A stretch of DNA of 8,507 nt. Origin: an uncultured Mailhella sp. (lineage in GTDB: Bacteria; Desulfobacterota; Desulfovibrionia; Desulfovibrionales; Desulfovibrionaceae). Positions 1 to 5,600 of this stretch are shown piece by piece. Below the pieces are notes generated by a model. It was given only the letters and a program-made list of their open reading frames with translations. It had not been told where the DNA came from and ran no database searches. Each line of letters starts with the position of its first letter. Position 1 is the stretch's first letter. The DNA is taken from assembly GCA_910577155.1 (NCBI GenBank), contig CAJTMS010000065.1, positions 1 through 8,507 of the forward strand, written 5' to 3'. A program made the translations under genes and the position numbers.

Positions 1-62
1 ACTCTTTATTGAACAATTATATTTTAAAAATAAAAAGTGATGGTCTAGAGCCATAAAATAAT
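1..62 (-). mobile_element. Possible end of a mobile element that truncates comF
   Basis: This is very AT-rich sequence lying just beyond the point where the comF reading frame stops resembling its family. Read outward on the minus strand it begins with the 16-bp sequence ATTATTTTATGGCTCT, which is also found at the right end of the window, and then becomes unrelated to that end. On the plus strand a frame is open from position 2 to a TGA at 38-40 and ends in a basic, lysine-rich tail; this could be the C-terminus of a gene inside the element, such as a transposase, but 12 codons are too few to identify it. No element family could be assigned. A GG at the tip is seen in families such as ISL3 and IS6, but that is weak evidence. 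Confidence 0.35.
38..62 (-). repeat. Left copy of terminal inverted repeat
   Basis: Read on the minus strand from 62 down, the first 16 bases (62-47) are identical to 8436-8451 on the plus strand, and 21 of 25 bases match over the whole stretch; GAC and two A positions match after the first mismatch. The two copies face each other as an inverted repeat about 8.4 kb apart. Both start exactly at a codon boundary of the gene they interrupt and are read in the same frame (Ile-Ile-Leu-Trp-Leu). Confidence 0.75.
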
Positions 63-704
63 TTCTTTGAGGGCATGATTTTGAATGGTGAAAGAATTTT
101 TGATATTCTTTTGCCGTTCTTTTTTATCCAGAGAACTTTGCGGAACAGTATGGACTTTTTTCTGCAGGATATCCGTATGGATGCTGACGGTATATTTTGT
201 CTTTTCGGCGAGATAACGAGTAAAGAATTTCAATATTTCAAGGCATTGGTTATGCCCGCGGCGGACAAGCCTTTTATCATGCAAAGGCATGGGGATAAGA
301 TCAAGCTGCTGCAGGGGATTGGGCAGATTTTCATTGTGTTCCGTAAAATGCAGAGCCAAAAGTTCACCCAGAAATTTTGTACTCGCCCTGTTGTGATTAA
401 ATTTTGCCTGCAAAATTAATTCGCGGAATATGCCGTCATACTTTGTGAAAAATAAAAAATCCTCCCAAAGTGCGAGGCTGTCTGTGCAATACCCGCAATG
501 GGGAAGGATTTGCTTTTCATCCGGCAAAAGCTCGCCGCAGTGTCTGCAAAAACCTGATGTTTTTTGTTTTATGTGACCGGCACATTCTTCACAAAGATTG
601 GTGTAAATATAATTTTCAATACTGTTTGCCTGTGTTTTGGGAAAAAAGGGACGCCCGCAAAACAGACAGCGTTTCTCCTGAAAAATATTCCAGTTTATTT
701 TCAT
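45..704 (-). CDS. comF: ComF family phosphoribosyltransferase-like protein, C-terminus lost
   Basis: ComF proteins are cytosolic, linked to DNA uptake in competent bacteria, and pair an N-terminal zinc-ribbon region with a type I phosphoribosyltransferase fold. Four CxxC pairs are visible (C13/C16, C38/C41, C53/C56, C70/C73). They are followed by the family's PMPLHDKRLVRRGHNQ segment near residues 138-152 and the Q-S-S-L...R-Q-K-N...F segment near 189-205. The PRPP-binding loop that should come next (hydrophobic-DD-x-TTG) is absent: after about residue 214 the frame enters the terminal repeat and stops five codons later. The protein is therefore probably inactive in PRPP binding. I chose the ATG at 704 because it overlaps the stop of the upstream flavoprotein gene as ATGA, which suggests translational coupling. 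An in-frame ATG at 725 would add seven residues; neither start has a good ribosome binding site. It is the last gene of a three-gene minus-strand run. Confidence 0.85.
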   Translation of the reverse strand: MKINWNIFQEKRCLFCGRPFFPKTQANSIENYIYTNLCEECAGHIKQKTSGFCRHCGELLPDEKQILPHCGYCTDSLALWEDFLFFTKYDGIFRELILQAKFNHNRASTKFLGELLALHFTEHNENLPNPLQQLDLIPMPLHDKRLVRRGHNQCLEILKFFTRYLAEKTKYTVSIHTDILQKKVHTVPQSSLDKKERQKNIKNSFTIQNHALKEIILWL

Positions 705-1270
705 AAAGTAGCGGGATTTAAGCATAGGGTATCAAGAATTTGCTGCTGTTTTTCGGGGGTGTTGGCTAAATCATCAGGCTTATCCAGTCCATAAAGGCAA
801 AGGCACGTTTCCACTTTTGCCCCAATACACTGCATGGCATAGTGTATGCTGAGCTTTGCCCCTGCAAAAAGTTTGTCACCTTTTTCCCGTGCCCCAATCA
901 AAATAAGGTCGACAGCAAGGTTGCGGGCAGGTTTTTGCTTCTGCGCAACAGCATACCAAGCTTGTGCTCTGTCTAAAAACGCTTTGAAATTTGCAGGCAC
1001 ATGATAGAAATACATAGGAACAATAAAAAGTGCTTTGTCTAATTGAAACAGGGAAGAATACAGCGTGGTTACAGTATCATTTTCCTGTGCGGCAAACACG
1101 CATTTTCCTGCGCCGTTATCGCAAAATCCACAGGCAATACACGGCTGCAAAGGTTTTTTACAAGGATAAAAAAGCTCTGCGTGCCGCCCCAAGTGCCGAT
1201 AAACAAGCGAGGCACAAAAATCAGAATTGCCCCCTTCTCTCGGACTGCAGGAAAAAATACCGTATTTCAT
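701..1270 (-). CDS. Flavodoxin-fold NAD(P)H oxidoreductase, probable iron-sulfur flavoprotein
   Basis: This 189-aa cytosolic protein belongs to the NADPH-dependent FMN reductase / iron-sulfur flavoprotein group. The N-terminus (MKYGIFSCSPREGGNSD) is the FMN-phosphate-binding loop of the family, and the IVPMYFYHVPANFKAFLDR stretch near residues 83-101 is the second flavin-binding segment. Four cysteines spaced C44-x2-C47-x2-C50-x6-C57 match the compact cysteine motif that binds a 4Fe-4S cluster in archaeal and anaerobic Isf proteins; ordinary FMN reductases lack it. A role in electron transfer or detoxification of oxidants is therefore likely; the substrate is unknown. I start at ATG 1270, which puts the flavin loop at the usual distance from the N-terminus. 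An upstream in-frame TTG at 1288 is possible but has no better ribosome site. It lies 42 bp after the MBL-fold gene and overlaps comF by 4 bp. Confidence 0.85.
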   Translation of the reverse strand: MKYGIFSCSPREGGNSDFCASLVYRHLGRHAELFYPCKKPLQPCIACGFCDNGAGKCVFAAQENDTVTTLYSSLFQLDKALFIVPMYFYHVPANFKAFLDRAQAWYAVAQKQKPARNLAVDLILIGAREKGDKLFAGAKLSIHYAMQCIGAKVETCLCLYGLDKPDDLANTPEKQQQILDTLCLNPATL

Positions 1271-1312
1271 TCTCGTTAATCTCGTCAATAAACGGAGAAG
1301 ATGAGAGCCGTT

Positions 1313-1933
1313 TTATTCTGCTCGGACAAAGGCATTTTTGATGCGTTCGTCACCAATGGTTGTTTCCGGTCCATGTCCGCAGTATACGACAGTTTCTTCC
1401 GGCAGCGTATAGAGTTTTTCCCGTATGCTTTGAGCCAGAGTTTCAAAATCACCTTTTGGCAAATCAGAGCGTCCCACGCTGCGGTAAAAAAGCACGTCAC
1501 CCGTAAAAACAATATTTTCCTTTTGGATATAATAGGCAAGGGAGCCGGGACTGTGCCCCGGAACAGCCCGCACGTCAACTTCGATGGAACCGAATTTATG
1601 CAGACCTTCTTCAATGGGGCTGGGATGAAATTCATCAACAGGCGGCAAGCCATAGCGGGTGGCGGAGGAAACAAGAATATTGCTGATTTCAATATCTCCC
1701 TTTCCTGCCATAACGGGTATTTTGACAAAACTTTCCAATTCAGCACAGCCATAAACATGGTCAAAGTGCAAATGGGTGAGTAAAATTCCTTGTATGGTGA
1801 GCAGTTTATTTTTTATTTCTGTGAGGATATCGACCATGTGTCCGCTGGGGTCGATGATAAGGGCATCAGTCCCATTGTGGTACAGGTGGCAGTTGGTTTC
1901 AAGCGGACCTAAAGGAAAGGTTAAAACAGGCAT
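1313..1933 (-). CDS. MBL-fold metallo-hydrolase (glyoxalase II-like)
   Basis: This is a complete 206-aa single-domain metallo-beta-lactamase-fold hydrolase, most like the YcbL / hydroxyacylglutathione-hydrolase-like group that binds two metal ions. The metal ligands are visible in the expected order: THLHFDH with H54, H56, D58 and H59, then H127 in VPGHSPG, D146 in FTGD, and H187 in YCGHGPE. The opening MPVLTFPLGPLETNCHLY is typical of the subgroup. The substrate is probably a thioester such as S-lactoylglutathione or a relative, but the sequence does not fix it. The start is supported by AGGAG at 1940-1944, six bases ahead of the ATG. It is the first gene of the minus-strand run, and a short palindrome (1951-1965) sits just upstream of its ribosome binding site. 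Confidence 0.92.
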   Translation of the reverse strand: MPVLTFPLGPLETNCHLYHNGTDALIIDPSGHMVDILTEIKNKLLTIQGILLTHLHFDHVYGCAELESFVKIPVMAGKGDIEISNILVSSATRYGLPPVDEFHPSPIEEGLHKFGSIEVDVRAVPGHSPGSLAYYIQKENIVFTGDVLFYRSVGRSDLPKGDFETLAQSIREKLYTLPEETVVYCGHGPETTIGDERIKNAFVRAE

Positions 1934-1950
1934 ACATATCTCCTTGCAAA

Positions 1951-1965
1951 CCCCTTTGAAAGGGG
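1951..1965. promoter_or_regulatory. 15-bp palindrome upstream of the MBL-fold gene
   Basis: CCCCTTTGAAAGGGG is a perfect 7+1+7 palindrome that stands out as GC-rich arms in AT-rich surroundings. It lies 6 bp upstream of the AGGAG ribosome site of the MBL-fold gene. It could be a repressor operator, or in RNA a short CCCCT/AGGGG hairpin with a five-base loop that affects initiation. No regulator is encoded beside it. Confidence 0.4.
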
Positions 1966-2064
1966 AACCGTGAAAGAAAAAGTTAACAAAATTTTTTTCA
2001 TCTGTATAGGGTTTAAATATATAAAATTTTTATGGGAGGTGAGTGAATAATCAATTTTGCTCGG

Positions 2065-2093
2065 TTGACATTTATGCAAAAGCTGTGTAAAAA
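2065..2093 (+). promoter_or_regulatory. Sigma-70-like promoter for the 127-aa gene
   Basis: A perfect -35 hexamer TTGACA (2065-2070) is followed after 17 bp by TAAAAA (2088-2093), which matches four of six positions of the -10 consensus. A start near 2100 would give a leader of about 60 nt before the ATG at 2162. The -35 and the spacing are good and the -10 is weak. Confidence 0.5.
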
Positions 2094-2110
2094 AAATTTA
2101 TAGAAACGCT

Positions 2111-2127
2111 CTTTGCATGCAGCAAAG
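2111..2127 (+). promoter_or_regulatory. Small hairpin in the leader of the 127-aa gene
   Basis: CTTTGC (2111-2116) and GCAAAG (2122-2127) pair perfectly around a five-base loop. The hairpin would lie near the 5' end of the predicted transcript, some 35 nt ahead of the start codon. It might stabilise the mRNA 5' end or act as a binding site. It is too small to be a known riboswitch class. Confidence 0.3.
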
Positions 2128-2161
2128 TTTGTCTTTGTGGCGAGCGTATTGCGGAGGCCTT

Positions 2162-2545
2162 ATGTATCAATCCAATGATAACCGCATGGAACAAGTTTCT
2201 TTGAAACTTGACAATGGCGGTGAAATGAACTTTAAAGGACGTCTTTTTTCGGAAGCTTCCTGGTATGATGAAGACGAAGCCTCTCTTACGACCCAAAAAT
2301 TGTATGTGACAGACAGTCATGAACAAGTGTATTCTGTTGTTTCCGGCAGCGGAAGCAGCAAGGAACGCCGTGCCTATAAAATCAATATGCACGGAGATTC
2401 CTGCACTGTCAATAACGGCAGTGCAGAAATGACGCTGCCCTTTGATATGCTCATGCTTGCAGTGCGTTCTTTGTGCCGTTTGGAAGATGATGCAACACCA
2501 AGTCTTGAAACTGTTGAAGAAACCTTGCGTGCCGCTAATTGCTAA
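2162..2545 (+). CDS. Conserved-looking hypothetical protein, 127 aa
   Basis: I do not recognise a characterised family. The protein is soluble, with no signal peptide or membrane segment. It has an acidic stretch (SWYDEDEAS), many alternating polar and hydrophobic residues that suggest beta strands in the first two thirds, and a more helical leucine-rich C-terminus (MLMLAVRSLCRLEDD). Three cysteines lie in the last half but form no metal motif. The start at ATG 2162 is supported by GGAGG at 2153-2157. An in-frame ATG at 2117 would add 15 residues but has no ribosome site and falls inside the leader hairpin. The gene is monocistronic by layout, with its own promoter-like site upstream and an intrinsic terminator 55 bp downstream. 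Codon use resembles its neighbours, so it is probably a real vertically inherited gene. Confidence 0.8.
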   Translation: MYQSNDNRMEQVSLKLDNGGEMNFKGRLFSEASWYDEDEASLTTQKLYVTDSHEQVYSVVSGSGSSKERRAYKINMHGDSCTVNNGSAEMTLPFDMLMLAVRSLCRLEDDATPSLETVEETLRAANC

Positions 2546-2593
2546 ACGAGCCAAATTTTTATTTTTTCATAGTTATCAATCAACATTTTATTT

Positions 2594-2599
2594 TATACT
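2594..2599 (+). promoter_or_regulatory. Possible -10 element for the M16C peptidase gene
   Basis: TATACT matches five of six bases of the -10 consensus and lies immediately before the terminator hairpin. Transcription from it would begin near 2606, inside the hairpin, so the peptidase mRNA would carry only part of the terminator. No good -35 is visible at 16-18 bp upstream (AT-rich sequence around 2570-2577). Confidence 0.3.
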
Positions 2600-2600
2600 G

Positions 2601-2625
2601 TGGCTCTTTAAGAGCCATTTTTTTT
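2601..2625 (+). terminator. Intrinsic terminator after the 127-aa gene
   Basis: TGGCTCTT (2601-2608) and AAGAGCCA (2610-2617) form a perfect stem, in practice TGGCTC/GAGCCA with a five-base loop. A run of eight T (2618-2625) follows directly. This is a textbook factor-independent terminator on the plus strand. It ends only 13 bp before the start codon of the next gene, which is unusually tight. Confidence 0.85.
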
Positions 2626-2638
2626 ATTTGAGGAAAGT

Positions 2639-5542
2639 ATGCATAAGGATTTTACGCTGTTGCGGGAAGAAAAATTATCAGAGGTTGGCGGGCTTGCAAA
2701 GCTTTGGCAGCACAAGAAAACAAAAGCGGAGATTATAAGCATCATCAATGCTGATGAAAATAAAAGTTTTGGGGTGGCGTTTAGAACCCCTCCCAAAAAT
2801 TCCACAGGTGTAGCCCATATTTTGGAACATTCCGTGCTTTGCGGCTCAAAGAAATACCCTGTAAAAGAACCTTTTGTGGAGCTTTTGAAAAGTTCTTTGC
2901 AAACCTTTTTGAATGCCCTCACTTTTCCCGATAAAACCTGTTATCCTGTGGCGAGTACCAATTTACAGGATTTTTATAATTTAATGGATGTGTATCTGGA
3001 CGCTGTTTTTTATCCTCGTATTGATGAAAATGTGCTGCTGCAGGAAGGCTGGCACATTCATGCTGAGGATATGGACACAAGCAAATGGAATTATAAAGGC
3101 GTTGTCTATAATGAAATGAAAGGCGTTTATTCCTCTCCGGATTCTGTGCTTGGGGAGCAAAGCCAGCATGCGGTTTTTCCCGATACCTTGTACAGCCTTG
3201 ATTCCGGCGGTAATCCTCCTGAAATTCTGCATCTGACCTATGAAGAGTTTAAGGATTTTCATACCCGCTACTATCACCCGAGCAATGCCCGCTTTTTCTT
3301 TTGGGGCGATGATCCGGAAGAAACCCGTCTTGAAAAACTTGCTGAACTGCTTAAGGATTTTGACGCCTTGGAAATTGATTCCACGGTGCCTTTGCAAAAG
3401 CGTTTGCCCTATGAACGTAAAATCGAAACATTTTATGCCTCTGATGAAGACGATGACAATCCCCGCAATGCCCATGTGACCGTGAACTGGCTTTTGTGCG
3501 AAAGCAAGGACGCGGAAGAAATGATGCTGCTGGAAATGCTGGAGCATATTCTGACCGCACTTCCCGGTTCTCCTCTTCGCAAAGCCCTCATGGATTCAGG
3601 GCTTGGGGAAGATGTGGCAGGCTGCGGACTGGAAACAGAACTCAGGCAAGCCTATTATTCCATAGGGCTTCGTTCTGTTTTGCCCAAAGATGCGGATAAA
3701 GTGGAACTGCTTATTTTAGATACGCTGGCTGAACTTGCAGATGAAGGTTTCAGCCAAAAAGTGATAGACAGTGCCATTTCCGCAACGGAATTTATTTTGC
3801 GGGAAAATAATACCGGCAATTTACCCCGCGGGCTTTCTGCCATGTTCCAAAGTTTGAGTACATGGCTGTATGATGAAGATCCGTTTTTGCCCCTTGCTTG
3901 GGAAAAGCCCCTTGCAAGCATTAAAAAACGGTTGGCAGGCGGAGAAAAACTATTTGAAAATGCTATCAAGAAATGGTTTTTGGATAATACGCACCGCTCT
4001 TTGGTGGTGCTTTTGCCCAATGCCAATCTGGCAAAGGAACGGGCAGAAGAAGAGCAGGCTGCCTTGGATAAGGTTATCAATGCATTAAATGATAAAGAAA
4101 AACAAGAAGTTGTGAATTTGTCCGCGGCGTTGGCATCTGCACAGGCAAGGCAGGACAGCAAAGAAGCCCTTGCCACTATTCCAACGCTGGGCTTGAAGGA
4201 TATTCCCGCTAAAGGCAAGGAAAATCCTTTGGATGTTCTGCAAAAGAAAGGCATAACCGTTTTGCACCATGAAATTGATACCACAGGCATTTTATACGTG
4301 CGGATTTTATTTCCGCTTGACCATGTGGCAAGCGAGGATTTGCCTTTGCTTTCGCTTTATTGCCGTGCGCTTACGGAAATGGGCACAAAGCATTATGACT
4401 TTGTGGATTTGGGGCTTGAAATTTCAGCCCGGACGGGTGAGCTGGAAGCGGGCGCTGCCATACACAGCAATATTGATGAAGATAAGCCCTTTATGCACCT
4501 GCGGATTTCAGCCAAGGTTGTGGAAGAAAAAATTGATAATCTTTATGAGTTGTTAGAAGAAATTTTATGCTATCCTGACTTTGCAAATAAAGAGCGTTTT
4601 GTGCAAATGGTCTGGGAAGACAAGGCTCGTTTTGAACAGGGCATTATTCCTGCAGGGCACAGCCTTTTAGCGTCTTTTATCAATGGTATGTTTTCTAAGC
4701 TTGGCTGGCTGAATGAAGAAGCAAACGGTTTGCCTTACTGGAATTTTATCCGCCGGCTCGCCAATACCGTGCAAAAGGAATATGCTCCGATAGAAGCACG
4801 CTTGTCCGCTTTGCATGCAAGCATTTTGACGAAATCTCAAGTAGTTTTGAGCCTGACAGGATCCGCCGATCTTCTCAAGCAAGGCGAAAAGCTTGCAGGT
4901 TTGCTGGAAACATTTGCGGAAAAACACGCTGAGCCCTTAGAGCGTGCCTATGCGTTTGACAAAACTCCCAAGGGACTTCTTTTGCCGGCACAGGTAAACT
5001 ATGTGGGACTGGGTACAAATCTCAGGGAAGCAGGCTATGCCTTCCATGGTTCTGTGCATGTCATTACGCGTTTCTTGCGTATGGGCTATTTATGGGACAG
5101 GGTGCGTGTGCAGGGCGGTGCTTACGGGGCATTTGTCCGTTATGCCCGAAATACGGGCACATTGGCTTTTGTGTCTTACCGAGATCCTAATGTGGAAAAT
5201 ACCTTGCAGGTGTATAAGCAGACAGCGGAATTTTTAGGGAACTTGAAGCTGACGCAGGAAGAATTAACCAAAGCCGTTGTCGGGGCAATCGGTGATATTG
5301 ATACCTATTTACTGCCTTCTCAAAAGGGTGCTGCCGCCCTTTGGGAATATATGACAGGGGATACGCAGCAAATGCGTCAGCAGGTACACGACGAAGTGCT
5401 GCAGACAAGTCTTGCAGATTTCCATAATTTTGCCCCGTATCTGCAAAAAGCTCTGGAAAAAGGTGTTGATACAGCTTTAGGCGGCACGCAAGTGCAGGAA
5501 TATGCGGCAAAAGCAAATTGGGAAACCATAAAACTTTTATAA
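2639..5542 (+). CDS. M16C insulinase-family zinc metallopeptidase (PreP/falcilysin-like)
   Basis: This 967-aa cytosolic peptidase degrades unstructured peptides inside a clamshell chamber formed by two homologous halves. The inverted zinc motif HxxEH is at residues 60-64 (HILEH), and the third zinc ligand is E159 in YNEMKG. The segment VKEPFVELLKSSLQTFLNA around 75-93 is characteristic of the M16C subfamily. In the C-terminal half, RVRVQGGAYG (821-830) carries R823 and Y829, six residues apart as in the substrate-binding Arg/Tyr pair of PreP. The length fits the family and all four parts (M16, M16_C, linker, second M16 half) appear intact. There is no signal peptide, so it probably acts in the cytoplasm on short peptides. 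The start is set by AGGAAAG at 2631-2637. A terminator lies directly upstream, so it probably has its own promoter; iorAB follows after 58 bp. Confidence 0.95.
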   Translation: MHKDFTLLREEKLSEVGGLAKLWQHKKTKAEIISIINADENKSFGVAFRTPPKNSTGVAHILEHSVLCGSKKYPVKEPFVELLKSSLQTFLNALTFPDKTCYPVASTNLQDFYNLMDVYLDAVFYPRIDENVLLQEGWHIHAEDMDTSKWNYKGVVYNEMKGVYSSPDSVLGEQSQHAVFPDTLYSLDSGGNPPEILHLTYEEFKDFHTRYYHPSNARFFFWGDDPEETRLEKLAELLKDFDALEIDSTVPLQKRLPYERKIETFYASDEDDDNPRNAHVTVNWLLCESKDAEEMMLLEMLEHILTALPGSPLRKALMDSGLGEDVAGCGLETELRQAYYSIGLRSVLPKDADKVELLILDTLAELADEGFSQKVIDSAISATEFILRENNTGNLPRGLSAMFQSLSTWLYDEDPFLPLAWEKPLASIKKRLAGGEKLFENAIKKWFLDNTHRSLVVLLPNANLAKERAEEEQAALDKVINALNDKEKQEVVNLSAALASAQARQDSKEALATIPTLGLKDIPAKGKENPLDVLQKKGITVLHHEIDTTGILYVRILFPLDHVASEDLPLLSLYCRALTEMGTKHYDFVDLGLEISARTGELEAGAAIHSNIDEDKPFMHLRISAKVVEEKIDNLYELLEEILCYPDFANKERFVQMVWEDKARFEQGIIPAGHSLLASFINGMFSKLGWLNEEANGLPYWNFIRRLANTVQKEYAPIEARLSALHASILTKSQVVLSLTGSADLLKQGEKLAGLLETFAEKHAEPLERAYAFDKTPKGLLLPAQVNYVGLGTNLREAGYAFHGSVHVITRFLRMGYLWDRVRVQGGAYGAFVRYARNTGTLAFVSYRDPNVENTLQVYKQTAEFLGNLKLTQEELTKAVVGAIGDIDTYLLPSQKGAAALWEYMTGDTQQMRQQVHDEVLQTSLADFHNFAPYLQKALEKGVDTALGGTQVQEYAAKANWETIKLL

Positions 5543-5567
5543 TTTATTCTCACTAACATAACAAAAT

Positions 5568-5587
5568 AAAAGGGATTAATCTCTTTT
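5568..5587. promoter_or_regulatory. AT-rich dyad upstream of iorAB
   Basis: A 20-bp near-palindrome (AAAAGGGATT followed by AATCTCTTTT) has one imperfect pair, which would be G-U in RNA. It lies 13 bp before the iorAB start codon. It could be an operator or a weak terminator-like hairpin after the peptidase gene; the stem is AT-rich and has no separate T-run. A consensus-like TATAAT at 5538-5543 overlaps the peptidase stop codon but has no convincing -35. Confidence 0.3.
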
Positions 5588-5600
5588 GCACGGTGAAAAG

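Larger units (their letters stand above)
1934..2161. other. Divergent intergenic region
   Basis: This 228-bp, AT-rich stretch separates the minus-strand MBL-fold operon from the plus-strand 127-aa gene. It holds a 15-bp palindrome, a promoter-like pair on the plus strand and a leader hairpin, each listed separately. I could not find a convincing -35/-10 pair for the minus-strand operon. A purine-rich ribosome-like site (GGGAGG, 2034-2039) precedes a GTG-started 15-codon frame at 2043-2090; this could be a leader peptide but lies across the candidate promoter, so it is doubtful. Confidence 0.6.

Noticed and set aside
1290..1313. AAACGG/CCGTTT inverted repeat between the MBL-fold and flavoprotein genes as a terminator.
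   Set aside because: The stem is only six pairs with a 12-base loop and no proper T-run follows on the minus strand; the genes are probably co-transcribed.
1301..1783. 160-codon plus-strand open frame opposite the MBL-fold gene.
   Set aside because: It is a shadow of a gene with all metal ligands in place on the other strand.
2072..2554. 160-codon minus-strand open frame opposite the 127-aa gene.
   Set aside because: The plus-strand frame has a strong ribosome site, a promoter-like site and a correctly oriented terminator; the minus-strand frame has none of these.
2589..2608. TATTTTAT followed by TGGCTCTT at the internal terminator resembles the terminal repeat (TATTTTATGGCTCT), as if a third copy.
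   Set aside because: Here four extra bases separate the two parts, no gene is broken, and TGGCTCTT is fully explained as a terminator arm. I treat the similarity as chance in AT-rich DNA, though it should be kept in mind if the element is ever found.
3655..4290. Long minus-strand open frame (211 codons) inside the peptidase gene.
   Set aside because: It is antisense to a gene with clear M16C motifs, has low-complexity Ser/Leu/Phe composition and no ribosome site or family resemblance.
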